Below, piece by piece: positions 41,766 to 51,914 of a DNA stretch of 64,000 bases; the stretch's first letter is position 1; each line of letters opens with the position of its first letter. A model generated the notes under the pieces. That model was not told the DNA's origin. It saw only the letters and a program-made list of their open reading frames with translations, and ran no database searches. The stretch covers positions 1,612,001 to 1,676,000 of the forward strand of contig NZ_CP058552.1 of NCBI RefSeq assembly GCF_013401555.1, read 5' to 3'. The position numbers and the translations under genes are program-made. This DNA is from Paenibacillus sp. E222. Its GTDB lineage: Bacteria; Bacillota; Bacilli; Paenibacillales; Paenibacillaceae.

Positions 41766-42083
41766 TTAATGTACATATTCCTCGGTTGTATTCAGAATCA
41801 GTTCAACGAGACCGGGGAAACGGGTGCTCAAGTCTTCCTTTCGCAGAGAATAAAAGTGCTGTTTACCTTCAATGCGAGGCCGGATAAGGCCTGCTTCACG
41901 TAAGATTTTGATGTGATGAGACAACGTTGACTTGGAAATATGGTCTACTTCGAAGGCGGAACAGTTTTTCTCGCCAGAGCTGGCCAGACAGTGTGCAATT
42001 TTCATCCGTACCGGATCGCCCAGTGCGTTGCAGACCGCGGTCAAATTCAATTCCGAAGCCATAGGTATCGTGGGAGTTTTCAT
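41766..42083 (-). CDS. ArsR/SmtB family transcriptional regulator
   Basis: A 105-residue winged-helix protein: NALGDPVRMKIAHCLAS, then CSAFEVDHISKSTLSHHIKI, LREAGLIRPRIEGKQHFYSL. Cys residues in HCLAS and KNCSAF could sense metals or thiols, but no CVC motif is present. I place the start at ATG 42083 (MKTPTIPMASEL). The frame stays open to ATG 42173, but that stretch contains the second operator-like repeat (42122-42141) and so is probably untranslated control DNA. Neither start has a strong ribosome binding site. Confidence 0.78.
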   Translation of the reverse strand: MKTPTIPMASELNLTAVCNALGDPVRMKIAHCLASSGEKNCSAFEVDHISKSTLSHHIKILREAGLIRPRIEGKQHFYSLRKEDLSTRFPGLVELILNTTEEYVH

Positions 42084-42121
42084 ATCTATGACGGTAGCAT
42101 ATTCGACAATCTCTTTCAATG

Positions 42122-42207
42122 TTTGATTTTTTTCGAACTGAGGGTTGTTCTGGGGACGGAAAGTGTGGTACATTTCATCTCAGTTAGTTTGAAATTTTTC
42201 GAACTGA
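42122..42207. promoter_or_regulatory. Duplicated ArsR-type operator in the divergent control region
   Basis: Two 20-bp sites, 42122-42141 and 42188-42207, match at 18 of 20 positions and both end TTTTTCGAACTGA. They lie 66 bp apart. The right one belongs to a palindrome (42186-42205: AGTT-x-GAAA centre TTTC-x-AACT). A -10 TATACA (42222-42227) with TTCGAA as -35 would place the right site on the promoter of the NTF2-like gene, and the left site covers the ArsR side. Confidence 0.65.
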
Positions 42208-42244
42208 AATCCAAATTGGCTTATACATCTCAGGAGGAATACCC

Positions 42245-42619
42245 ATGACTACCTTGTTAAACAACTATTTCCGTTTATTTGACGCTTCCCGTACAGACGA
42301 ACGTGCGATGCAGGATCTGTTGTCCCTGTTTACACCGGATGCCGAGATTGTGCTGAACGGCACCAGCAGAACAGGATTCGATGGTTTTATGAAGGCTTTC
42401 TACGAGTACAATAAGGACGTAAAACATATGTGGGACGGGTGGGTGCTACAGACTGACGGCAGCTACCAAACGAACTGGGCGGTATGCGGACAAGCGGGGG
42501 ACGGAACGGTGTATGCCAAAACAGGCATCGATATCGCTCGTGTGAACGAGGCGGGGCAGATAGTATATTTGGAAAATGTGCAGGCAGACAAGGATGCATT
42601 CAGTAAATATAACCAGTAA
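42245..42619 (+). CDS. SnoaL/NTF2-like domain protein
   Basis: A 124-residue cone-fold protein: NNYFRLFDASRTDERAMQDL, then LLSLFTPDAEIVLNGTSRTG, FDGFMKAFYEYNKDVKHMWDG, and ARVNEAGQIVYLENVQADK. Proteins of this fold may be enzymes or binding proteins; the function cannot be read here. ATG 42245 has AGGAGG upstream. It is divergent from the ArsR regulator and shares its operator region, so it is likely ArsR-controlled. Confidence 0.8.
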   Translation: MTTLLNNYFRLFDASRTDERAMQDLLSLFTPDAEIVLNGTSRTGFDGFMKAFYEYNKDVKHMWDGWVLQTDGSYQTNWAVCGQAGDGTVYAKTGIDIARVNEAGQIVYLENVQADKDAFSKYNQ

Positions 42620-42651
42620 TTCGCAGATAACCTGAAGACAACCTGTAACTT

Positions 42652-42678
42652 CACAGCAGCTCCATGCTGTGGAGTTTT
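42652..42678 (+). terminator. Terminator after the NTF2-like gene
   Basis: CACAGCA (42652-42658) pairs with TGCTGTG (42665-42671) with a 6-nt loop, then GAGTTTT. Moderate strength. Confidence 0.55.
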
Positions 42679-42830
42679 GTTATGCCCATATATATTAATC
42701 ATTATTTTTTTTCAGCATGCTGATTGCACTACTTTGCTTAAGATGCTCATCGGCACGTTATGAAGTGTGAAGGGAGCGAAGGAGTAACGTGGATCATTCT
42801 TGATTATACGTTGTGGAAAAAAGCCTGCAT

Positions 42831-42867
42831 GAAAAAGGCCGTCCCCCATTGCACCAGGGGGACGGCC
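42831..42867 (-). terminator. Strong minus-strand terminator downstream of the kinase gene
   Basis: GGCCGTCCCCC (42837-42847) and GGGGGACGGCC (42857-42867) pair over 11 bp with a 9-nt loop. On the minus strand it is followed by TTTTTC, so it works for transcripts coming from the gluconokinase side, about 370 nt after that gene's stop. The plus strand lacks a U-tract. Confidence 0.8.
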
Positions 42868-42971
42868 CTCATGAATGTTCATCTGACGGGTCATCGGGAT
42901 GTCATATGTTATTACGAGCGGGCACAGCCCCCCAGAAGCCATCCTAGAATGGATAGGATGAACGGCTGCTT

Positions 42972-43167
42972 CCAACGAAGCTCACACACGCTATTGGAGG
43001 GTATTCGGCATAATCAGGTTTTTTAACGAATCTCAGGCACGCTATTGCCCTGTATTTTCAAATTATAGGCAGATATATGCTGCGATCAGCCGATATAAGG
43101 TGGCTGGAGTTCATTAGAATGCTAAACCAAGCTTTAAACCTCTAATAAGGTGCGTGTGGTTCGTTAG
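42972..43167. repeat. Four-unit palindromic intergenic element, copy 1
   Basis: Four ~24-bp units with consensus near CTAACGAA-n-CT-n-AG-n-CACGCTATT: two in the forward direction (starting 42972 and 43023) and two reversed (ending 43117 and 43167). The spacing (0, +51, reversed ends near +145 and +195) matches the second copy at 62942-63135. It fills a convergent intergenic region, with no open frame of note. It could form a large stem and loops as RNA. Confidence 0.7.
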
Positions 43168-43232
43168 CGTATGGCGTTTGGCAGCAGGAAGGGTGGCCTA
43201 TGATGAACTCGCCTACTGGCCTACCCAATCAC

Positions 43233-44783
43233 TCACTTCTGCATCGTTTTATTCTGAAATGCAGCGATATCAGCATACTCCTCTTCAAACTTGCGGGAGA
43301 TGCGGATGAAGATCGGCAGGAGTTCGCGATAGATGCGAACGCTATTCGGGTCTGGCTGATGCCGATGCGTTGATCCAATCATGCCGGAGACGGCACTGAG
43401 GGAATCGATGCGGCCAAGGGCATATAGCCCCAACACAGCTGCCCCGAGGCAGGAGCTCTCGATACTTTCGGGAATGATAACATCCTGATCGAAAATATCA
43501 GCCATCATCTGCCGCCATAGCTCGGAACGGGCGAAGCCGCCCGTAGCCTGAATTTTTTTGGGGCGCCCGATTTTCTCTTCAATTGCCAGCATGACGGTAT
43601 ACAGGTTAAACAAGACACCCTCAAGAGCAGCGCGAATCATATGCTCCTTCTTGTGATGCAGCGTCAGGCCAAAAAATGAGCCGCGTGCATTCGGATTCCA
43701 TAGTGGAGCCCGCTCACCGGTCATGTACGGATGGAACAGCAGGCCTTCCGAGCCTGGGGGTACATTTTCGGCGACACGGGTCAATACTTCATACGGATCA
43801 ATCCCGAGTCGTTTCGCTGTTTCTACCTCGGACGCTGCAAATTCATCCCGTATCCAGCGGAAAATGACTCCGCCATTGTTGACTGGACCGCCAATCACCC
43901 ACGCATCCTCCGTGAGCGCATAACAGAAGAAGCGTCCTTTCGGATCAGTGACCGGCTTGTCCACGACGGTACGAATCGCTCCGCTGGTCCCGATCGTAAC
44001 GGCCACAACGCCTGGATCAATGGCGTTAACACCCAGATTGGAGAGCACGCCGTCACTTGCCCCGATGACAAATGGCGTCGTATCCGCAATACCCATCTGC
44101 TTGGCATACTCCGGATTCAAACCTTTCTTGAGTACATGTGTCGTCGGCACAAGGCGGGACAGATGATCCGGGGTGATGCCTGCGACATGAAGAGCTTCCT
44201 CGTCCCAGTCGAGCTTTTCGAGATTCATCATTCCCGTGGCAGAGGCCATGGAGTGGTCAATCACATACTCGGAGAACAATTTATAAAAGACGTATTCTTT
44301 CATTGAAATAAATTTATGCGTCTGTTTGAACAGTTCCGGTTCATCGCGCGTCAGCCACATGATTTTGGTCAGAGGTGACATTGGATGAATCGGTGTACCG
44401 GTTCTCGAATAGATCTCGTGACCGTTCATTTCGGTTTTGAGCGCTTCCGTCCACTCGGCACTGCGATTGTCTGCCCAAGTCATCGCCCGCATTAGTGGTT
44501 TGCCATGTTCATCAACAGGCAGAATGCTGTGCATGGCCGAACTGAACGAGACGAACAGGATTTCATCCGGTTTGATGCCCGCCTTGGAGGTCGCTTGTTT
44601 AACCGATTCTACGACCGCTTTGAAAATATCTTCTGCATCCTGCTCTGCAATCGCAGGAGTAGGGGTATACAGCGGGTAATCGGCACCGCCTTGAGCCACA
44701 ATCGTCCCGTTCTCTTCAAACAGGACGGCCTTGGTGGAGGTGGTGCCGATATCTACGCCGATCATATAGGGTGAAGAAGCCAT
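43233..44783 (-). CDS. gntK: FGGY carbohydrate kinase, gluconokinase-like
   Basis: A 516-residue kinase. N-terminal phosphate-binding IGVDIGTTSTKAVLFEENG, VSFSSAMHSILPVDEHGKPL and TWADNRSAEWTE are as in GntK of B. subtilis (513 residues). The ATP-site half has IGTSGAIRTVV and TGGFARSELWRQMMADIF. It would phosphorylate gluconate (or a related aldonate/ketose) for the pentose phosphate pathway. AGAGGGATGA precedes the ATG. It is the last gene of a minus-strand operon after the sugar ABC importer genes, 183 bp downstream of the second permease. Xylulose or another sugar cannot be excluded. Confidence 0.82.
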   Translation of the reverse strand: MASSPYMIGVDIGTTSTKAVLFEENGTIVAQGGADYPLYTPTPAIAEQDAEDIFKAVVESVKQATSKAGIKPDEILFVSFSSAMHSILPVDEHGKPLMRAMTWADNRSAEWTEALKTEMNGHEIYSRTGTPIHPMSPLTKIMWLTRDEPELFKQTHKFISMKEYVFYKLFSEYVIDHSMASATGMMNLEKLDWDEEALHVAGITPDHLSRLVPTTHVLKKGLNPEYAKQMGIADTTPFVIGASDGVLSNLGVNAIDPGVVAVTIGTSGAIRTVVDKPVTDPKGRFFCYALTEDAWVIGGPVNNGGVIFRWIRDEFAASEVETAKRLGIDPYEVLTRVAENVPPGSEGLLFHPYMTGERAPLWNPNARGSFFGLTLHHKKEHMIRAALEGVLFNLYTVMLAIEEKIGRPKKIQATGGFARSELWRQMMADIFDQDVIIPESIESSCLGAAVLGLYALGRIDSLSAVSGMIGSTHRHQPDPNSVRIYRELLPIFIRISRKFEEEYADIAAFQNKTMQK

Positions 44784-44966
44784 TTTGTCATCCCTCTTTC
44801 TTGAATATATAAGTGAAATGAATGTGGTTACACGTTTACACTCCGGGTACAGAAAGCCCCTCCGCCCACGTGACGCTATTCACCCAACTTATATGGCATC
44901 TGGTATTTATCTATAGATAAGAATATCAGACTTGAGGGATGGATCAAAATGCGCTATCCGCCAGCT

Positions 44967-45794
44967 CTAATCCTTTACAGCTCCTGCGGCAATATCGGAG
45001 ATAAACTGGCGGCTGATGAACAGGAACATCACAATCAGCGGAATTACTGCCAGCAGAGTACCGGCGATAACCATCGCGTAGTCCGTATTGTACAGTCCGT
45101 TTAATTGAGACAGCGCAATCTGCAGCGTATACTTTCGCGCATCCGTCAGGACGATCAGGGGCCAGAGATAATCATTCCATACGCCAATAAACGTGAACGC
45201 ACCGAGGAAAGCAAACGCAGGTCGCAGAATAGGCAATGCCACGTTCCAATAGAGCCGGAAAAAATTACAGCCATCGATTCGTCCGGCATCCAGCAGGTCA
45301 TTCGGTATAGACTCCGTGGCATATTGGCGAATCCAGAAGATGCCGAAGGCGTTCACCATGCCCGGAATAATGAGGGCTTTGAAGGAACCGACCCATCCGA
45401 ACGTCGCCATAAGCACGAAGGAAGGAACCAGCGACAGCTGGGAAGGCACCATCATGGTGGCGAGCAGCAGGACGAAGAGCCATTTTTTACCCGGGAATTC
45501 AAACTTCGCAAACGCAAACCCTGCCAGTGAGTCAAAAAACAGCACCAGTACCGTCACCAGGCCCGACACAAACAACGTATTCATAAATGCGCCCCAGAAA
45601 TCAATCTGCTGAAGCACCCGACTGATATTGTTCCACAGTTCGCCCCCGAACCAGAGCTGAGGTGGGAACTTATAAATGTCGGACGTCGTCCGGGTAGACA
45701 TGACAATCAGCCAATAGAACGGGAACATGGAAATAAGCATGCCCCCGATAAGACCGATATACAACACCAGCGATTTGAGAGATTTGGACGTCAT
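44967..45794 (-). CDS. Sugar ABC transporter permease (MalG/UgpE type)
   Basis: A 275-residue protein with six helices and the cytoplasmic EAA loop ESIPNDLLDAGRIDGCNFFRLYW that contacts the ATPase. It starts at ATG after GGGGGG. With the MalF-type partner and a lipoprotein it forms a CUT1 importer. No ATPase gene is present here, so a shared MsmX-type ATPase is likely. It follows the first permease by 21 bp. Confidence 0.9.
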   Translation of the reverse strand: MTSKSLKSLVLYIGLIGGMLISMFPFYWLIVMSTRTTSDIYKFPPQLWFGGELWNNISRVLQQIDFWGAFMNTLFVSGLVTVLVLFFDSLAGFAFAKFEFPGKKWLFVLLLATMMVPSQLSLVPSFVLMATFGWVGSFKALIIPGMVNAFGIFWIRQYATESIPNDLLDAGRIDGCNFFRLYWNVALPILRPAFAFLGAFTFIGVWNDYLWPLIVLTDARKYTLQIALSQLNGLYNTDYAMVIAGTLLAVIPLIVMFLFISRQFISDIAAGAVKD

Positions 45795-45815
45795 GAGCGT
45801 TCCCCCCTTGTCACA

Positions 45816-46766
45816 TCAGGATGACTTGCCTTGAACAAGCTTCCAGTTCACAATCGAGAACAGGGCGATAATGAGGAACATGCCCCAACCAACCGCAGCA
45901 CCGTAGCCAAAATAGTTGTTAATGAATGATTCGCGGTAAAGGTACAATACAATGGTCATCCCGGCTGCACCTGCGCCGCCATCGTTACCCACGAGAATTT
46001 GTGGCTCGGTAAATAGCTGCATGCCGCCGATCGTCGATGTGATCACAGTGAACAGAATGACGGGACGCAGCATCGGAATTGTAATTCGGAAAAAGGACTG
46101 TATTCCGGATGCACCGTCAATCTTGGCTGCCTCGTACAATGTCTGCGGGATGCTTTGAAGTCCGGCCAGATAGATGACTGCGTTGTATCCTGTCCAGCGC
46201 CAGACCACCATGGAGGAGATCGCCACTTTGATGCCCCATGGTGCATTCAGCCATTCCACCACTGGTAGCCCGACGGACTGGAGCAGATAGTTGAGGAAGC
46301 CATAATTGTTAGCAAACAAGGCACCGAAGATAATGGCGACGGCTACGATGGACGTCACGTTCGGCAGGAAATACCCCACCCGAAACAGCGTACGGAACTT
46401 CACAAAAGGGGCATGCAGTAAAAACGCAATGATCAGGGCAAAGAACAACATGGGGATGGTGGAATAGATCCAGATCATGAACGTGTTGCCCACCGCTTGC
46501 CAGAATTCAGCGTCAGTCAGCATATATTTAAAGTTGTTTAGTCCGTTATAGGTCATCACACCAATGCCATCCCATTTGTGGAAGGCCAGATATAAGGAAA
46601 AGCCGATCGGAAACAGTCCAAACACGGCAAACAGAATGTAAAACGGGGAGATCGCCACATAGAGTGCACGATGTTCCCACATCCTGGACAAGAGTGATTT
46701 CTGCCGATCCAAATCCGGACTTACCTTCCCCGGATTCGGAGTGAGGCGAGGTTCGGTTACAGCCAT
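45816..46766 (-). CDS. Sugar ABC transporter permease (MalF/UgpA type)
   Basis: A 316-residue membrane protein with about six helices and the EAA loop SIPQTLYEAAKIDGASGIQSF. A cytoplasmic ~30-residue N-terminus (VTEPRLTPNPGKVSPDLDRQ) precedes helix 1. I chose ATG 46766 with AAAGGAGGAATTCAT upstream, although the frame opens at 46793. It is the second gene of the CUT1 importer operon. Confidence 0.9.
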   Translation of the reverse strand: MAVTEPRLTPNPGKVSPDLDRQKSLLSRMWEHRALYVAISPFYILFAVFGLFPIGFSLYLAFHKWDGIGVMTYNGLNNFKYMLTDAEFWQAVGNTFMIWIYSTIPMLFFALIIAFLLHAPFVKFRTLFRVGYFLPNVTSIVAVAIIFGALFANNYGFLNYLLQSVGLPVVEWLNAPWGIKVAISSMVVWRWTGYNAVIYLAGLQSIPQTLYEAAKIDGASGIQSFFRITIPMLRPVILFTVITSTIGGMQLFTEPQILVGNDGGAGAAGMTIVLYLYRESFINNYFGYGAAVGWGMFLIIALFSIVNWKLVQGKSS

Positions 46767-46811
46767 ATGAATTCCTCCTTTGCGGATTGCCATCTCATTA
46801 GAGTGTCTGAA

Positions 46812-48086
46812 TTAACGCTGTAACTCCCGCTCAACACGGTGAACCGTATCAGGCCAGACCTGCTCCGGGTTGGCATTTTGCTTCGCAATATCATTCAGCC
46901 GCCGAGTAATGATGTTGTGTACCGAAGGGTATCGTTCGCCAAAGAAAGCCTCTGGCACATGCTGTGCCGATTCGGCAAATACAGGTCCTGTTGCCTGCCC
47001 GCCGAAGAAGGGTTCTTCTTCTTTTATCGCCGGTGTATCAAACACACCAGGTGCCGAAGGAAACAGGTTCAACGTTTTATATTGTTCAAGCTGGTTATCC
47101 GGGCTTTGCAGCCACTGAATGACTTCGAACGCTTCTTTTGGGTGTTTGCTCGACTTCAAAATGGACAGAAATGATCCACCGTTATTGCCGTCTCCACCAG
47201 GAGCGCGAGTGACTCGCCACTTGCCAGATGTATCCGGCGCGGCTTCCTGCAGTACCTGCTTCATCCAGACCGCCCCCACAAAGGAAGCGATCTCACCATT
47301 ATTCATCGCTGCGTTCCAGCCCGGGGTCCAGCCGTCTGCATTAGCAAGCAGCCCTTTTTGCTTGAAGGATACGGCGGTATCCCAGCTCTGCTTGACGAGT
47401 GGAGAATCCATGCCGATAAACGAGCCGTCAGGACGGAAATACCGTTCGGTTCCTTGGGATAACTCTTGATTGTAAACGGTTCCAATATTGTCGGTTAGAA
47501 AAACCTTGCCTCCGAACTTTTCCTTGATCTTTTCTCCTGCAGCAGAATAGGCATTCCAGTTGTTGATCTGACGAGCCACTTCTTCAGGCTCGGAAGGCAA
47601 TCCGGCTTCCTTAAACAGATCTGCACGGTAGAAGAGGGCTGTCGGTCCCGTATCCATGGGGAAGCCGATCATCTGTCCGTCCGGTGTAACGCCTTGTTTC
47701 CATTTCCACGCCAGGTATTGGTCTTCGACGTCACCTGCGCCGAGATCATACAGATTATAGAAACGGTCCTCGCTGGGAAAGAGCTCCATGATCCAATCGT
47801 TCAATGCGACAATGTCGGGCTCACCTGAGCGCGCAGCGAGTGTCGTTTTGAGTTTTGCCTTGAAATCACCACCGATTTTCTGGGCGGTCAGTTCAATATT
47901 GGGGAACTTTTCCTTGGCCTTGGCAATCAGCTTATCATCGATGGAACGATTCCAGTACCATAATGTAAGCGTTACCTTTTTGTTGCTCGATGAATCGTTC
48001 TGTCCCGGCCAGATGGAGCATCCGCTCACCAGCATGACACAGACTAGCAGAATGGCTGTCCAGCATGTTCTTTTCCGGCGGATCAT
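46812..48086 (-). CDS. Sugar ABC transporter substrate-binding lipoprotein
   Basis: A 424-residue CUT1 solute-binding protein. The signal peptide ends MLVSGCS (lipobox Cys), so it is a membrane-anchored lipoprotein. The fold is shown by LTLWYWNRSIDDKLIAKAKE, EPDIVALNDWIMELF, GFPMDTGPTALFYRADLFKE, and the C-terminal HPKEAFEVIQWLQSP. GAGGGGG precedes the ATG. It heads the importer-kinase operon. The first gene of the divergent neighbour is ribA. Confidence 0.9.
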   Translation of the reverse strand: MIRRKRTCWTAILLVCVMLVSGCSIWPGQNDSSSNKKVTLTLWYWNRSIDDKLIAKAKEKFPNIELTAQKIGGDFKAKLKTTLAARSGEPDIVALNDWIMELFPSEDRFYNLYDLGAGDVEDQYLAWKWKQGVTPDGQMIGFPMDTGPTALFYRADLFKEAGLPSEPEEVARQINNWNAYSAAGEKIKEKFGGKVFLTDNIGTVYNQELSQGTERYFRPDGSFIGMDSPLVKQSWDTAVSFKQKGLLANADGWTPGWNAAMNNGEIASFVGAVWMKQVLQEAAPDTSGKWRVTRAPGGDGNNGGSFLSILKSSKHPKEAFEVIQWLQSPDNQLEQYKTLNLFPSAPGVFDTPAIKEEEPFFGGQATGPVFAESAQHVPEAFFGERYPSVHNIITRRLNDIAKQNANPEQVWPDTVHRVERELQR

Positions 48087-48145
48087 GTGATAACCCCCTC
48101 ATCGTTAAGTTCGAGGCATGAAGTGCGATGGACTACAACATAAGT

Positions 48146-48170
48146 GTATGAGCAGTTTATAAACTCATAC
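48146..48170. promoter_or_regulatory. Inverted repeat upstream of the sugar importer operon
   Basis: GTATGAG (48146-48152) and CTCATAC (48164-48170) are exact inverse copies around a TTTATAAA-containing centre. A separate 14-bp perfect palindrome, ACACAAATTTGTGT, lies at 48190-48203. Both are in the 321-bp divergent region 48087-48407 and may be operators of the sugar operon. Confidence 0.5.
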
Positions 48171-48224
48171 CCAATATTCCTGAAATGAAACACAAATTTG
48201 TGTCGGTTGCGTATCATAAATTTA

Positions 48225-48299
48225 TTAGTTACTTTAGAAACAAAAGTTACTTGACACAACATAATTTTTATTTTAAACTTGCTTACATAAAGTAACTAA
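48225..48299 (+). promoter_or_regulatory. ribA promoter with three AGTTACTT-type operator half-sites (HxlR/YodB-like)
   Basis: TTGACA (48251-48256) and TAAACT (48274-48279) are 17 bp apart. TTAGTTACTTTA (48225-48236) and TAAAGTAACTAA (48288-48299) are perfect inverse copies; a further AGTTACTT (48245-48252) overlaps the -35. The TTACTT at 48247 and AAAGTAA at 48289 have the same spacing (42 bp) as in the doxX promoter. Confidence 0.65.
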
Positions 48300-48407
48300 T
48301 GATGATGACAATAATATAGATACGTATGATATGCAATTCAGTGATCCATTTTCCGTCTGGATGCGAATCAATTCATAACAAGATGGCTTAACAGGAGGAA
48401 CTTACTA

Positions 48408-49175
48408 ATGATTAATTCACATATTATTCAACTGCTTGCCCCCAAAATTCAGACTTTTCCGAGTGGAAAAGAATTCATTTATCTCGTTGGGCCGATTAAA
48501 CTCCCAGTGAATCTGGATGGAGAGACACATACCTTCCAGTGGTACAGCTGGATGAAATCGGAGAAAGTCATGGAAAGCCGCGAGTTGATTGAATCTCTCG
48601 CTACTGCCGAACTGGCTGAACGTCAGCAATCCAGCGTATTGGTGTACGGTGAGTTTGCCGAAGCACAGGAAGCGCTGATTCGGATGCACAGCATCTGTCA
48701 TACAGGCGACATCTTTGGTAGCAAACGCTGTGACTGCGGTTTCCAACTCGAGCAATCGATGAAGATGATTGCTGCCCATGGAGCAGGTGCACTCTTCTAT
48801 CTGGCGAACCATGAGGGTCGTGGCATCGGTCTGTTCAGCAAAGCGATGGCGTACCTGCTGCAAGAGGAAGGTCTGGATACCGTTGACGCGAACCTGCAAC
48901 TTGGGTTCACAGACGATGCGCGTAATTATGATGATGCCATTGCCGTATTGCGTGCGCTTCGTACAGCACCCGTTACATTGATCACCAACAATCCACGCAA
49001 GCTCGCTGCTTTGCAGGAAGCGGGACTGAATGTGGGTGGACGTGTGCCACTGTGGGGAGATCGCTCGTCCTTCAACGAAAAATATTTGCAGACCAAAGTG
49101 AGCCGTTCCGGTCACTTGGCAGAAAATGATGCATGGGCTGGTGAAGAGACCTTGCTTCCGCATGCCCAAGCCTAA
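48408..49175 (+). CDS. ribA: GTP cyclohydrolase II (RibA)
   Basis: A 255-residue stand-alone enzyme that opens GTP at the start of riboflavin synthesis. Zinc is bound by the three cysteines in HSICHTGDIFGSKRCDCGFQ (C-X10-C-X1-C pattern), and the GTP site has NHEGRGIGLFSKAMAYLLQE and LITNNPRKLAALQEAGL. No RibB (DHBP synthase) domain is present, unlike B. subtilis RibBA. Upstream there is no FMN riboswitch; the promoter instead carries AGTTACTT repeats like those of doxX. ATG has AGGAGG. Confidence 0.9.
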   Translation: MINSHIIQLLAPKIQTFPSGKEFIYLVGPIKLPVNLDGETHTFQWYSWMKSEKVMESRELIESLATAELAERQQSSVLVYGEFAEAQEALIRMHSICHTGDIFGSKRCDCGFQLEQSMKMIAAHGAGALFYLANHEGRGIGLFSKAMAYLLQEEGLDTVDANLQLGFTDDARNYDDAIAVLRALRTAPVTLITNNPRKLAALQEAGLNVGGRVPLWGDRSSFNEKYLQTKVSRSGHLAENDAWAGEETLLPHAQA

Positions 49176-49261
49176 AAGGTTGATCCCGATCCCGATCGAT
49201 TGTTCAATATGATTTTGGCATAAAGCCTGTTTGCCATACGGTCCAATAAACAAGACAATTT

Positions 49262-49307
49262 AAGCTGTTTGTGTATACTCCTCCGGGTATACATGAACAG
49301 CTTTTTT
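49262..49307 (+). terminator. Intrinsic terminator of ribA
   Basis: AAGCTGTT..GTGTATAC pairs with GTATACA..AACAGCTT around a short loop, followed by six T residues (49302-49307). Confidence 0.85.
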
Positions 49308-49370
49308 GAGTTTAGAGAATGGAATGGCCCCGTCTCACGCCAAGAATTAATCTGACGGTCCTGACTTTGC

Positions 49371-49398
49371 TTGCCGTTCATACCATACGAACTATACA
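49371..49398 (+). promoter_or_regulatory. Putative glpP-glpK promoter
   Basis: TTGCCG (49371-49376) and TATACA (49393-49398) are 16 bp apart, 35 bp before the GTG start of glpP. There is no leader terminator, so glpP is probably not attenuated by itself. Confidence 0.4.
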
Positions 49399-49432
49399 AT
49401 ATAGGCATCTGATTTATGCGGGAGGAACGAAG

Positions 49433-51522
<2,090 letters not shown>

Positions 51523-51749
51523 GTGGATTATATTTCAAATGGGCATTTGTACTTTTTCGATAAAGTTCTACAATAAATGATATTTATTGGTGGAAAATGA
51601 TGCATAACTTACAGGGGTTATTTTCCTGGAGAAGAGAAAACATATACCCACTATAAGGAAAAATAAATGATTAGTGGATCAGTTTGAAATTCCATCCGCA
51701 GGCAGAACAACTTTTTGAAATTTTTTTGAATAATGTGTCATTTCAGGCC

Positions 51750-51778
51750 TTCACGCCGCCTTAAATGTGTGATAGGAT
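51750..51778 (+). promoter_or_regulatory. Putative glpD promoter
   Basis: TTCACG (51750-51755) and TAGGAT (51773-51778) are 17 bp apart. Transcription would start about 35 nt before the leader terminator. The 51523-51749 part of the gap is AT-rich; I see nothing else in it. Confidence 0.4.
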
Positions 51779-51804
51779 TAAGTCACAAGTTAAAAAAATG
51801 ATGT

Positions 51805-51869
51805 CTGGAGATCGGGAGAGACCACGTACCGCTCAGCAATTGCTGAAGCGAATGACGTGGTCTTTTTTT
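51805..51869 (+). terminator. glpD leader: glpD leader attenuator (GlpP target)
   Basis: AGACCACGT (51819-51827) pairs exactly with ACGTGGTCT (51855-51863), with an inner CAGCAATTGCTG hairpin, followed by seven T residues. The GGAGATCGGGAGAGACC stretch just upstream could form the alternative, GlpP-stabilised structure. It lies 46 bp before the glpD start, in the position used in B. subtilis. Confidence 0.8.
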
Positions 51870-51914
51870 GTGCTTTTGTGGGTAAAACAAAGGTAATGAA
51901 TGGGAGGGATCGGC

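Noticed and set aside
42712..42975. 87-codon minus-strand frame
   Set aside because: It runs through a strong terminator and part of the palindromic element, so it is not a gene.
44828..44843. Catabolite (cre) site upstream of the kinase gene
   Set aside because: TGTAAACGTGTAAC on the minus strand misses the consensus at three positions of fourteen; too weak to claim.
48303..48407. FMN riboswitch before ribA
   Set aside because: No RFN-type conserved segments (AGGGGCAGGGTGA-like) are present. The region is AT-rich with operator repeats instead.
48417..49253. 278-codon minus-strand frame opposite ribA
   Set aside because: Antisense to a conserved enzyme, and it crosses the ribA end and its downstream region without a start signal.
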